A stretch of DNA of 43,378 bases from Candidatus Altimarinota bacterium (GTDB taxonomy: Bacteria > Patescibacteriota > Gracilibacteria > BD1-5 > UBA6164): NCBI GenBank assembly GCA_020631485.1, contig JAHDHC010000011.1, positions 1,762-45,139 of the forward strand. Direction: 5' to 3'. Under the pieces are notes generated by a model. The model searched no databases. It saw only the letters and a list, made by a program, of their open reading frames with translations, and was not told the origin of the DNA. This document shows positions 1 to 10,118 of the stretch, in pieces; position 1 is the first letter of the stretch, and every line of letters begins with the position of its first letter. Position numbers and translations under genes: made by a program.

Positions 1-136
1 TTGGTTTGCGGGGGATAGAGTTAATCACTGCTAAAATGAAACTCACGCCTATACTCCCTTTTCCCTTTCGGTACGCTGTTCTGCAAGCGCTCATTGCTTT
101 GGCGATTACCCCGTCTTCCTTTTTTTGTTCAGACAT
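1..136 (-). CDS. Hypothetical protein, 5' part only (runs off the window)
   Basis: Forty-five codons are visible, starting at ATG 136-134 and running off the left edge. The start is supported by AGGTG four bases upstream on the minus strand. The visible protein begins MSEQKKEDGVIAKAMSACR, then a basic stretch and a short hydrophobic segment. I recognise no family. It has four glycines, all GGN and none UGA, and is richer in GC than most of the window. It is divergently oriented to the gene at 412, with which it shares a 275-base intergenic region. That it belongs to a transferred segment is an inference. Confidence 0.55.
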   Translation of the reverse strand, partial: MSEQKKEDGVIAKAMSACRTAYRKGKGSIGVSFILAVINSIPRKP

Positions 137-313
137 ATGTCACCTCTGTGTGAATGAAAAAATGAATGAATTATACAATAAGTAAAATAATTAATTAGTC
201 AACAAAAAATAGGTTTTTTCTGTTTACTGTGAATTAAATAGTTTATATAAGTCATCCTACAGTCGATATTATAATGCAAAAAGTACTTTTATAAGAGTAT
301 TCTCATACAACTT

Positions 314-341
314 TTGACAAGGATCAATATAACATTATTGT
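314..341 (+). promoter_or_regulatory. Probable sigma-70-type promoter for the gene at 412
   Basis: TTGACA at 314-319 is followed after 16 bases by TATTGT at 336-341, about 70 bases before the start codon at 412. The leader holds a possible hairpin (CCAGT with ACTGG, around 354-380) and an AGGAGG Shine-Dalgarno site around 401-406. The TTGACA match is perfect and the -10 element is weak. Confidence 0.45.
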
Positions 342-411
342 ACTTATACCTCACCAGTTTCCAAAATAGTGACTGGAGCAATGGGGAATCCAACATTCAC
401 AGGAGGCTCAG

Positions 412-1053
412 ATGAGCACAATAAATGAAGTTTTGACCGATGCATTACTAAGCATAAGTAATCAATGTAATCAAAAAGATGCTGATGAACGCTTACTTCT
501 ATCTAAGCATCTGGGAGAGATATCAGCCCTCACTAAGAGACTAGCTGATGCTGAAGACGAAGCACTATCTGCTTTGGAAGATGTTGATGTTTGGGAAGCT
601 CGCTACGTCACTGAATTTAATTCTCATCAGAAACTCAGTGAAACACACAAAGATCTTTTGGACGCGCAATCATACATCATTGCTGAACGCGATAGCCTCC
701 GAAGTGATCTCGAAGAAGTGTGTAAGGCTCTTGGAATGCCTGCAGACTCAGATATCTCTGCAGTCTTACAAGTTACTAAACAGTTGTGTAAAGATTTAGA
801 AAATGCGCGAGCTCGCGAAAATCGATACTGCTCAATGCTTGGTTTGCCGCTTGGATCAATCAGTTCAGAAATAATTGCTGAGATTTCAGACCTAACTGAC
901 AAGGAAATAGAACTTGACCGGCTCTCTGCCTCACGTAAGAAAAAGTCTAGCAGTAAAAAAATGGTAGCCAAGAAGAAGGCGAAAAAATCTTCAAGCGTTA
1001 AAAATAAAAAAGCAACCAAAAAGCGAGCAACCAAAAAAGCGAGGAACAAATAA
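412..1053 (+). CDS. Coiled-coil protein with a histone H1-like lysine-rich tail, 213 aa
   Basis: No family is recognised beyond its architecture. The first ~170 residues are acidic and helical with leucine heptads, which suggests a coiled coil. The last ~40 residues are almost entirely Lys, Ser, Ala, Thr and Arg with KKAKK- and KKATKK-like repeats, as in histone H1-like bacterial proteins. A DNA- or RNA-binding role is therefore possible but inferred. The start is well supported by AGGAGG just upstream. All glycines are GGN, unlike most genes in this window, and residue 170 is one of only three CGG codons seen here. A strong terminator follows at 1113. Foreign origin is possible. Confidence 0.75.
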   Translation: MSTINEVLTDALLSISNQCNQKDADERLLLSKHLGEISALTKRLADAEDEALSALEDVDVWEARYVTEFNSHQKLSETHKDLLDAQSYIIAERDSLRSDLEEVCKALGMPADSDISAVLQVTKQLCKDLENARARENRYCSMLGLPLGSISSEIIAEISDLTDKEIELDRLSASRKKKSSSKKMVAKKKAKKSSSVKNKKATKKRATKKARNK

Positions 1054-1112
1054 TAAGTCGTAGATAATTATCATCAATCCTATGGATAGTGATTGATTAC
1101 CCAGACAAACGC

Positions 1113-1136
1113 AAAGCCCCAGGATGGGGCTTTTGT
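1113..1136 (+). terminator. Rho-independent terminator
   Basis: GCCCC, a five-base AGGAT loop, GGGGC, then TTTTG. This is a GC stem followed by a T run, 60 bases after the stop of the gene at 412. Confidence 0.8.
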
Positions 1137-1141
1137 TATAT

Positions 1142-4100
1142 TTACTTTCCTAAGAGTTCTTTCCAGAAATTGATATCCTGTATCTTTTCCCATGAATCTT
1201 TAATCAGGACTTTAAACTCTTCAAAGTCTTCTGGAGAATAATCAACAGGGGTATAGGCATACTGTCCATCTTTTCCCTCTACAAAATCAAGCGCGAGCTC
1301 TCAGACAGAATAGTGTGTAGAAAAATCTGCATCATTTTCTGCGAGGAGCTTGTAGAAAAGAAGCTGACGATAATACTTCCCTTCTCGCATATCATCTTTT
1401 TTATTGCCGTATCTATCTATTCACTTTATTTTTCAAAGCGTTTTTATAGAACCTGTTTTATAGTCTACAAGAGCCACATATTCTTGGAGAGACATTCAGA
1501 GTTGAGCTCCTTTCCCTCACCCTTGCATCCCCTCTCCTTTAGAGGAAGGAGAAAGGCAAGAAGTGATGAGCTTTATCTTGTCGATTTTCCCAGTTATGGG
1601 AATTCAGTCAAAAACTATGTTTTTTGGACGAAAGTTATACTCCACTTCCAGTACTTCTTCACTTGTGTCTTGAAAATTTTCAAAATAGCCGGTAAGTCCA
1701 TCAATTCCCTTTTTTGTGAGTCTGAGTTTTTCCTCTGCAGTCAGTAACTGACTTGAGAGCAGAGCTTGAAATCTCTCAAGCATCTGATCAAGCTCTATAG
1801 GCGTTTTATTTATCTTTTTATTGCTAAACTCTTCGAGTACTTTGTGATACACGTTCCCAAAAATAGTAAACTCATTTCCCGTAAATGGGTATTTGTATAC
1901 AACATTTTGAAGAAATATAAAAGGGTCTTCAAGGAAGCTATTGAGATCAGTTGGACTGAGTTTATAGTTTTCTAAAAAGTCTTGGATATAGTCTATTTCT
2001 TCAGATGAAGTATGTATAAGCTTATTTGGCACGAGCACATGCTTTATATTGTCAGCAAGTAATGACTCATCAAGCTGTTTTGCTCAGAGCTCAGGTTTTA
2101 CTCAGATCTCAATCAAAAATGGACTATCGATGTATGGCTTGTTTCAGGCCCCTGCTGGTCTTGAAAAAGTGAGCGTTTTTTTGGCTCTCGTTATTGCGAC
2201 AAAAAAAAGTCTTCTATCCTCTTGGAGTGCTACTTCTTTTTCAGCCGATTTTTTATCTTTTTCATCCATTCATGCAAACTGGAGTCACTCTCAGCTGATT
2301 CAAAGAGGGAGTTTGAGCTTGTCAATCATCCTTTTTGATTCCCAATTTCCTCCATAAAGTCATGGGATAAAAACATGATCATATTCGAGTCATTTCGAAG
2401 CATGTGCTGTCAGGATTTCTATATCTGCATGTGATTTTTTGAGTACTTGTCGTGGTATGATGATCCTATACTTTTGATGCATCTGGAACTTTTCCAAAAC
2501 ATGAGAAATCCTAACTTCAGGATTCTTTTTTTGCAGATCCTTTACTTTGTTAAAAAAGGTATATATGTCTTCCAGATCCGAAAAATTCCCATAATTTTCT
2601 ATATATGCAATCAGTCCAATACGATCGATCATTTTTGAGATCAATAATCACATATTTCAAGTTTTGGCTTCGCTATTGAGCTCGATTAAAAGATCTCGAA
2701 AACTCAAAAGTTTCTTATAATCACGAAACTTAGTTTCCTGTCTGGTAGCAAAACTGAAGCTCTCTTCTTGTTCTCTGTACTGCTCTGCATAATCTATATC
2801 TATATTTTGAAATATTTCCCAGAAACTGAGCTTGAAACCATCACGAGAATAGTTCTTTTTATAGAGATCTCTATTGAGGGTGATGATGTCTATATTTTCT
2901 ACATCGATGATCTGTGATCTGAGTATATCTATAAGTTTTATGTCATCACTATGTGGATCGTGCACAAGCTGTATAAAATCGAGAAGAAACTGGACATAGG
3001 CATTTTCCAAAATATTTGTTTTGAGTTTTGATTCTACCTCGAGTCAAGAGATCTGAAAGAAATCAGTCCACTCTGCTACTTCTCTATTGCTTCTCACGAT
3101 TACAGCAAAGTTTTGCTTTTCTTTTTCTTGTTTTTGGAGTTCTTTGATAGATTCTACAACATAGCTTTTTTCTGAGAGTTCATCAGGGTGGATGAGATAT
3201 GTATTTTCATCAAGCAGGGCATATTCTGAACATGCTATGAGTTTTTTATCTAAGAAATCCAACCTGTTGACGAGTCTTTCAGAGTTATTTTCTATGAGTT
3301 TTGAGGAGAGATCAAGAATAGACTGACTAGATCTATAGTTCTTTTGCAACACTATAAACTGTGTAGTTGGGTACTTTGTATAAAAGTCCAGCATATTTTC
3401 GATATTTGCCCCCTGAAATCTGTAGATTGACTGATCGTCATCTCCTACGACCATGATGTTTTTTTGCTCACCAACAGAGAGTATCATATCCATGATTTCA
3501 TTTTGAGGATTGTTGGTATCTTGGTACTCATCAATCATCAAAAACTGAAACTTTTCTGCATAGTACATACTTAGTTCCTCATCTATTCTCATTTTTTCGA
3601 CGACAAAGTTTATCATATCTGAAAAATCATAGAGTCTTTGTGATTTAAGGTATTGGCTATACTCCAGATATATCTGTTGGAGTTCGTTGAGTTTTCAGAT
3701 ATGTTTTTTATAGCTTTCAGTATCTTTGAGTGTACGTTTCTTGAGATCACGGATCCTTTTATTGGTCTTGAGAGCTTCGAGTTTCTGATCGTATTCTTCT
3801 CGTTGTTCAGCTATGATACGACCAAATTTTTCTGGGCTAATTCATTCACCTTTTAGTTTTCAAATCCTATCTTTTATATCACGCAGATACATCTGCCTAT
3901 CATGCGCGTTAAATAAATACTTGAGCCTATCCTCTGCTATGGCTGATTCTAAAATAGTACTGAGTGCTTGAAGTGCATCGATATCATCAATCGTATCAGA
4001 AGCTTTAAACTCAGAAAATTTTTCTGGAAAACTCATGATAACATCTTGAGCAAAGGCATGAATCGTTGTGATCTTTATCTTGTAAGCATCAGTCCCGATA

Positions 4101-4339
4101 AACTGTGCGAGTCTTTTTTTTATAGCAATTACTCCAGCTTCTGTAAAGGTCGTAATCAATATATTTTCAGGATCAGCAATACCTGATTGTATAATATTGG
4201 CTGTCCTCATACCAATAATCTGCGTCTTCCCCGTTCATGGACCAGCCACTACCATAATAGGGCCATACATCTCTCCTACAACCTTTTTCTGCTCATCATT
4301 GAGCATCTCATAGTTTTTTTTAAAATCAAATTCTTGCAT
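1142..4339 (-). CDS. UvrD/Rep-family helicase with C-terminal PD-(D/E)XK (RecB-like) nuclease domain, 1065 aa
   Basis: An ATP-dependent superfamily 1A helicase fused to a nuclease, expected to act in double-strand break processing or recombinational repair. Walker A is GPGTGKT at residues 33-39, with Gly35 encoded by UGA. Later come DEYQDT (Walker B), GDDDQSIYRFQG (motif III) and other UvrD motifs. The last ~200 residues hold GKIDKI and VDYKTG, the RecB-type nuclease motifs. The frame from ATG 4339 to TAA 1142 is open only when UGA is read as Gly. Between the two nuclease motifs lies an in-frame run of about 18-20 residues encoded by a palindromic repeat (1511-1555). Whether the nuclease still folds is unknown. 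Overall architecture resembles AddB-like or CPR 'UvrD-PDDEXK' proteins; the exact ortholog is uncertain. Confidence 0.9.
1511..1555. repeat. Palindromic repeat (CCCTCTCC-type) inside the helicase-nuclease gene
   Basis: CCCTCACCC, then CCCCTCTCC, TTTAGA and GGAAGGAGA form an imperfect palindrome related to the repeats that border the DUF559 cassette in recG. It keeps the reading frame of the host gene and adds a Ser/Pro/Gly-rich peptide between two nuclease motifs. Confidence 0.7.
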
Positions 4340-4534
4340 AAATATGTTTTCCCCTCTTCATCACAGAAGTAGGATATCTTAATGGATATTTTATATACTC
4401 ATACTATAGTATTTCGAGTTTTAGGCAATAGAAAGTATGGTAAATGCTGCGCATGCTTGGAAACAATATTTCTCAGTAAAGTTTGACTTTTTATAAAAAA
4501 TTATCAAAATATAAAAAATTTAATAATACAAAAT

Positions 4535-5059
4535 ATGAACACAGGAGTAACATGGTGAGAGAGTCCATATAGAGATCAAGAATCTCAAATACTTGAATTT
4601 GTAACATCATTTTCATATCCAGAAAAAGAAGATAAAGTACCATGAGATCTTAAAAAAAGACCCTATTCTCGTTTTGTGTGAGATTTTGTAGCAAATAATT
4701 GAGTACTTGAAGTCTTTAATAGTATTCTTCCATGAGTAGATATTTGTCCTTTGTATCAAATACTTCTCGATACTGCACGAGCAGCTGTGCGTGAAAATAA
4801 AACAAAAAATTCTTGTGAATGAAAAATATGGAAAAAATGCGAGAAAACCGATAAATATGGTCTTACTATTCATATAAGAAATATTGGAAGAGAAACAGAT
4901 TTAGAGTATTCGTTCCCAGATGAGCAATCTGCCCTGCACATATGATTCTTCGTAGAAAAAATATATTGGGAAGTGAAAGCAATGGCACGAAAAACAAAAA
5001 AGAAAACTCCAGAAGAAACTGTGAGTGAAACTCGTGATTATCTCAATGAGATCGTATAA
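4535..5059 (+). CDS. Hypothetical protein, 174 aa
   Basis: Continuous from ATG 4535 to TAA 5057-5059 with several UGA-Gly codons, beginning MNTGVTWGESPYRDQESQ. It has no signal peptide or membrane segment. The middle has Cys at the IC, NSC and KKC positions, which could bind metal or form disulfides, and the C-terminus carries a basic ARKTKKKTP segment. No family is recognised. An AT-rich 195-base gap separates it from the divergent helicase gene, and a strong hairpin terminator follows. A longer frame on the opposite strand here is a shadow. Confidence 0.7.
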
Positions 5060-5080
5060 TAACTAGTGAAGAAATGTTTG

Positions 5081-5111
5081 AAAAATAGTCTAATATACTT
5101 AGACTATTTTT
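5081..5111 (+). terminator. Perfect 13-bp hairpin terminator abutting lgt
   Basis: AAAAATAGTCTAA (5081-5093), loop TATAC, TTAGACTATTTTT (5099-5111). It ends the 4535 gene. The T run ends one base before the lgt start codon, so lgt must use read-through or a promoter that lies inside or close to the hairpin. Confidence 0.8.
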
Positions 5112-5112
5112 T

Positions 5113-5919
5113 ATGAAAATATTTGAACTAGACATTTTTTGACTCACTATAGCTCCGACCTACTATGGACTCATGTACGCACTTGGGTTCATGTTTGCGT
5201 ACTGGATCATCGCTAAGAGAAAGCAGTTTTCGAAAGTTCTCGTAGATGATCTTTTTCTCTATGTTTTTTTTGGGGTTATTCTATGAGGAAGACTTGGATA
5301 TATAGTGTTTTACAATTTCTCAAGCTATCTTCAAGATCCACTTGGAATACTCAGAGTCTGGGAATGAGGTATGAGCTTCCATGGTTGAGTCATATGAGTC
5401 ATCATTGCCGTACTCATTTTTGCGCAGCAAAAAAAGCTCAATTTTTGGAAAGTGATAGATGAAATAGCACTCACAGTCCCTATTGGTTTAGGACTTGGAA
5501 GAGTTGGAAACTATCTCAATGGAGAACTTCTATGATTTCCATGATACACTGGACCATTTGCTGTAAATGGAAGGTTTCCTTCACCACTTCTCGAAGCATT
5601 TCTCGAATGATGTGTCATACTCCTTATACTCTGGTTTGTGGTGTATAGATCATCTCAAAAATCACTCTCATCAGAGGATAATAGTTGAACCTGAGCAATG
5701 ATCACCGGAACTTGATCATTTCCATGACAACTCTCAGCACTCTTTCTCATGCTCTACTGATTTTTTCGCCTCATAGTCGAACTCTTTTTTAGAGTACCAG
5801 ACCCGCAACTCGGCTATATACTCTGGTATCTCTCCATGGGAGCTATACTGAGTATCGTGATGATAGTAGTGGGAATAATTATTTATATAATGCAAAAGAA
5901 AAATAATGAGACTCAATAA
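5113..5919 (+). CDS. lgt: Phosphatidylglycerol:prolipoprotein diacylglyceryl transferase, 268 aa
   Basis: Transfers diacylglycerol from phosphatidylglycerol to the lipobox Cys of prolipoproteins in the cytoplasmic membrane. Several membrane helices are visible. The family motif MSFHGGVIG is at residues 87-95, with the second Gly of HGG read from UGA, and the signature GRVGNYLNGE starts at about residue 129. Length is normal for Lgt. The ATG directly follows a terminator hairpin and has no room for a Shine-Dalgarno site. The gene overlaps the rhomboid gene by 14 bases, so the two are probably co-translated. A candidate substrate with the lipobox LVAC is encoded at 25000. Confidence 0.95.
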
Positions 5920-6463
5920 TAGTATCAATAAACTCACTATCTCAAACATGCTGATACTTATATCAGCTGTGTTTACCGTATTTGCAACGATAAATAGTAA
6001 TTATTATAGATACGGGATGAATGATATGTTTCTCCGTGCTGGGGAGTATCACATATATGCGATGCAGTTTTTTAGTAGTCAGTTTCTGCATTGAGGTCTC
6101 CTACATCTGACAATGAATGCACTATTTATCTACATATTTTGAAATGCTGTTGAGCATATAACAGGTATCAAAAAATACATACTATTTTTTGTGTTTTCCG
6201 CATGAATAATCGGTCTCTCTATCACACTCTTGTGATCCTGAAATACCATAGGAATGAGTGGTTTTGCTATGTCTGTTGTTGCCTACTACACGCTCCAGCT
6301 CAAATCTGTAAATCACCCAGATTATAAATGATGAATCACTGCAATCGTCGTAAATATCGCTATAGGACTCACACCAGGAATAAGCCTACTTGGACATCTC
6401 TTTTGAGCTATTGCTTGAGTCGTGTATTATTATCTTCTAAAAATCTGGAACAAACTTTCCTAA
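5906..6463 (+). CDS. Rhomboid family intramembrane serine protease, 185 aa
   Basis: Cleaves transmembrane substrates within the bilayer. Six hydrophobic segments are visible. The order HLTMN (loop/TM2), GMSGF with catalytic Ser118, and GHLFG with catalytic His164 matches the bacterial rhomboid core. Several glycines are UGA, and the frame runs cleanly to TAA 6461. The start overlaps the end of lgt by 14 bases. No extra domains are present. The substrate cannot be told from sequence. Confidence 0.9.
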
Positions 6464-6476
6464 TACAAACTCAGTG

Positions 6477-6770
6477 CTATCCCCCCATTATAATTTCTTC
6501 TGAACCTTTTCTACAATCTGGAAAGGTCTGTAGACAATCATCTAAAATAAGCGGATTCTGACTATCTATTAGGTAGTTTTCCTCAGACTCTTTCATAGAA
6601 TCTATCAATTGTTGAACTCCGCTTGGATTTCAATGATTTCGTTGTAATCAAGCGATAATCGAATGTATCTCTTCACTTATATCAATATCTCAATTTTTTT
6701 GATGACGTGTGTTATCATCTCAAACAAGTAAAGTAGCACTCAGTGCTGCACAAACTGCTATTTTTTTCAT
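6477..6770 (-). CDS. Small exported hypothetical protein, 97 aa
   Basis: Begins MKKIAVCAALSATLLVG, a short signal-like hydrophobic segment, then a polar region with two Cys near the end (DDCLQTFPDC). It contains four UGA-Gly codons before TAG 6477. No family is recognised. Its stop lies 13 bases from the convergent rhomboid stop. Upstream on the same strand is the truncated priA gene, 39 bases away. Confidence 0.7.
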
Positions 6771-6809
6771 GTATCCATAATTTTGATTTAATAATTATAT
6801 ATTATATAT

Positions 6810-7745
6810 TTATTTGTATTCGTCAAGCAAGGTAATAAGTCATATTTCCTGTGTAATAGCTTTGTGCATGGTAGTGATGCTCGGAGTTCCACTTCATAAG
6901 AGGAATGGGATATTGAGCTGCTGAGATATCTGAGATGCTACTTCTCTCGCATCATATCTCGGGTTTGTATCTGACTTATAGCTTCTGTCGTGCTCCTCGT
7001 CAATTATAATAATTCAGAGACTTTTGTATGGGTAAAATAGTGCTGATCTCGTACCTATGATGATTTTTGCATCTCAAGCGTGGATACTCAGCCGCATCTT
7101 AGTCTTTTTCGCATCAGATACGCTTGAGTTTAGGATCAAGACATCTTTTCAAAATGTCTTTGAAATAGTTTCAGCGATTTGTGAACTGAGAATAATCTCA
7201 GGAACAAGGAGAAGTGATTGCTTATCTTCACTCAGATATTTTTTGATAAGCTCAATATATATACGAGTTTTTCCACTGCCTGTAACTCCATAAAATAGAT
7301 TTATCTTGTGGGGAGATTCCTGTATCTCAGTATATTTTTCCATCTGTACTGAACTGAGCCTGAGATCAGAAGCTGAGAGATAGTTTTTTGCTGCCCCTCA
7401 CAAAACAAGTGTTTCTTTTTTTATTTTTTCTCTCAGATTTCTCGGGAGAAACAGAGAAAGACTGCTATGCATAAGAGAAAAATAGTGTTTTGAAACATAG
7501 TGGAGAAGCATGATTTGATAGGGATATAAAAAAATATCTGCATACTTCACAGTTATAATCCCCTTTATCTCTCAAGCTATCTCAGGATGAGCTACATCTA
7601 CTTCTAAGACTATCGCATCTATAGATTGCTTCCCATAAGGAATTACTACGACATATCATGGAGATATTTCCTGTCATCATGATACAGAATAAGTGATTCA
7701 GCTATCACTAAAACTTCTTGATAATGGACATACGCTTATATACAT
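6810..7745 (-). CDS. priA: PriA-like primosomal helicase, N-terminal half only, 311 aa
   Basis: PriA restarts collapsed replication forks; family members are usually 700 residues or more. Here the N-terminal DNA-binding region is present (PGYVVVIPYGKQ), followed by GVTGSGKTRIY (Walker A), VPEI, GTRSALF, DEEHD (Walker B) and GSGTPS (motif III). The protein then stops at TAA 6810 about 25 residues later. Helicase motifs IV-VI and the zinc-binding cysteines are absent, and only 39 bases separate the stop from the next gene. The start at 7745 is one base after the dnaX stop. One CGG codon (7094-7092) falls where other PriA proteins have Trp. It could be a functional reduced PriA or a truncated remnant. 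Confidence 0.85.
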
Positions 7746-7746
7746 A

Positions 7747-9210
7747 TTAGCAGAGTTTTACCGTTTTTCAGTCGATTCACATTTTTTCGAGTCATTTGAT
7801 CAAATCGAGAATATTGTCTCAGGTATTGAGAGCTTTGAGTGTGAAATTGTTTTGCAAAACTATTTCTAGAGAATCTTCCAATAAACGAAAATTTCGTGCT
7901 TGCTTGAGAGAAATTATAAGTGCTCATTTTACCTTCATGCTTCTCAAGATTTCTATATATTTTTCTTTATCAAAGTCTCCAGAATTATTTGCCTGAGTTT
8001 CTTGAGATATGGTTTGCGTATCGTGAGTTTCTTCTAAAGTTCCTCAAAAGATATCATCCACATCATCATGTGAAAGAGTGTTTTTGTCAGTTATGGTTTC
8101 CTGCATGGTAGGAGCTGTAACTTGTTCTGGAGCATCAAAGCTAGGTAAAGATGGTGAAACTTGTGGGATTTCTCTTTCTTTTTCGACTACTTTTGGGATA
8201 TATTCTCTGTAGATTCAGAGTATTTGTGAAAGCATAGAGAGTGTCGTAACTTCTGGATCATAACAATATTTCATCTCTCAGAGTCCTTTATTGAGTTGCG
8301 TAAGTATATGAATCCTCTCTTGTATCTGGGGAGCATCAAGATTTTCAAGGGCTTGGATCTTGGCATGATCTAAGAGCTCTGAGTAAAAAAGCTGCATATT
8401 TTTTCATTCATTTGAGAGTTGAGAGAGATCTTGCATAACACTCAAATCTGTTTGGAGAAGTTTGTCGTAGATGGAAGTGATAGTTTCCTCTGTTGAGAGT
8501 CAAAGTTTCTCAATGAGTCGTTCATACTCTATCTTGTTGTCTTCAATCATCTGTTCAAAAAGACTTATGGCATTCCTCAGCGCTCATCATGACGATTTTG
8601 CGATATATCAAAGAGATGATTTATCTATAGAAACTCACTCTAAGTCTGCGATTTCTTGAAGACGTGATTCTATATCTTTTATACTGATACTCTTAAAATC
8701 ATACCTCTGACAACGAGAAATAATAGTTTCAGGAACTTTGTGTGTTTCTGTGGTTGCAAGTATGAATTTAACATGTTTTGGTGGTTCTTCAAGGATTTTT
8801 AGCAGCGCATTAAATGCTCACTTTGAGAGCATATGTACCTCGTCTATGATATAGACTTTGTATTGTGCTGTAGTTGGCTGAAACTGGGCTCTTTCTATAA
8901 TTTCACGGATATTATCAACTCAGGTATGACTTGCTGCATCGATTTCGATTATGTCGATGAGACTTTCTTGTCAAAATGCCTTACAGTTTTCACATGTATG
9001 ACAAGGGTTTCCGTCTCTAAGATCTGTACAGTTGAGTCATGCCGCAAGAATCCTAGCAGTTGTAGTCTTCCCTGTCCCCCTCGGTCAACACAAAAGATAG
9101 CTTGAGACTATTTTATCTTCAGCTAATGCTTTTTGGAGTGTTTTTTTTATAAATGCTTGTCATACAAGACTCTCAAAGTCTTTCGGACGGTATTTTAGAT
9201 AGAGGCTCAT
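7747..9210 (-). CDS. dnaX: DNA polymerase III subunit gamma/tau, 487 aa
   Basis: Clamp-loader ATPase of the replisome. It begins [18 protein letters not shown], the typical DnaX opening. Walker A is GPRGTGKT at residues 42-49, with Gly42 read from UGA. A zinc module with Cys at LNC, NPC and ENC follows, then DEVHML (Walker B) and a sensor region ending SRCQRYDF. The C-terminal ~200 residues are less conserved. I saw no obvious programmed-frameshift signal. It is co-directional and almost contiguous with priA (one base between stop and start). Confidence 0.95.
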
Positions 9211-9249
9211 GGGATTGTCTAATATTTTTAGGAATTATACTAATTGTGA

Positions 9250-10005
9250 TTATTTTCTTAAGTTATGTACAAGCATACATAGGAAGTCTATACTTTTATC
9301 GTAGTTGAGATTATAGTAGTCTATTCAGAGATCTATATTTTTATAATATTCAGCTCGATTATCCCAGTAATATTCTTCTGAAGATATATTCCAAACTGCT
9401 TCTCAGAGTTTTTCTTGTAAAAACCATTTTTCGAGAAGTCGAGCTACTCTCCCATTACTATCCATAAAGGGGTGAATGTGCACAAATACTAAATGAATCA
9501 TAGAAGCATAATAAAAAATTTCTTCTAAACATAAATCTTTTCCAATCAACTCCTGAATATCATTGAAAAGTTTCGACATTTCTTCTCCTACATATTCATG
9601 CTCTACGGCCATGTATACAAGTCCATCTTTTCAAAACACTCAGACTGATTCTTTTCTATATTTTCCTCTTTTAGATTGTATCAATAGAGTTTTTGAAGCA
9701 ATATCGTGAGACTTTAAAAAATTTTCTTCATTTAAAACACTATCTTTTACAAAAATATAAGCAGAAAGGAGGTCATCAATCTCTTGTACTTCTTTTGAAG
9801 AGCTTTTAGAAAATTCTTTTGCATTCATGAATGAATTTAGATCAAGTGTATTTCATTCTATCTTTGCTGAGAAAACAGAAGAAGCTCAAAAAACATAGTC
9901 AAAATCTGTCTCTTTATTTTCTAGATTTTTCATATCAAAATTTTGAAAAACATCAAGTGTTTTTTCTCTGTAATTCTGAAGGTATGTGTTTTTTAAAATC
10001 TTCAT
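9250..10005 (-). CDS. Fic/DOC family protein with N-terminal inhibitory motif, 251 aa
   Basis: Fic enzymes usually transfer AMP from ATP to target hydroxyls. The catalytic motif reads HPFMDSNGRVAR starting at His178; the canonical form has GNGR after an acidic residue, and here a Ser replaces the first Gly. Residues 46-51 (SAKIEG) followed by Asn match the inhibitory (S/T)xxxE(G/N) helix of N-terminally self-inhibited (class II) Fic proteins, with the Gly from UGA. The start at 10005 is preferred over the internal Met at 9828 because it supplies this motif. No antitoxin gene lies beside it. CGA in GRVAR supports CGA meaning Arg. Confidence 0.9.
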
Positions 10006-10118
10006 ATTTTCTATGTATTATATATATCATTGTAACAAAAAATATAAAAATGAAAAGTGTGATAAAGTGGTATTTTTTTTAAAAAAAACTATCATATCTT
10101 CATAATTAATGATTATTT

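Noticed and set aside
4613-4873. An 86-codon hydrophobic open frame on the minus strand
   Set aside because: Antisense to the 174-residue gene, which has matching terminator placement; the hydrophobicity comes from A-rich codons read backwards.
9250-10005. Fic as part of a toxin-antitoxin pair
   Set aside because: No small adjacent antitoxin gene is present, and the inhibitory motif lies within the same protein.
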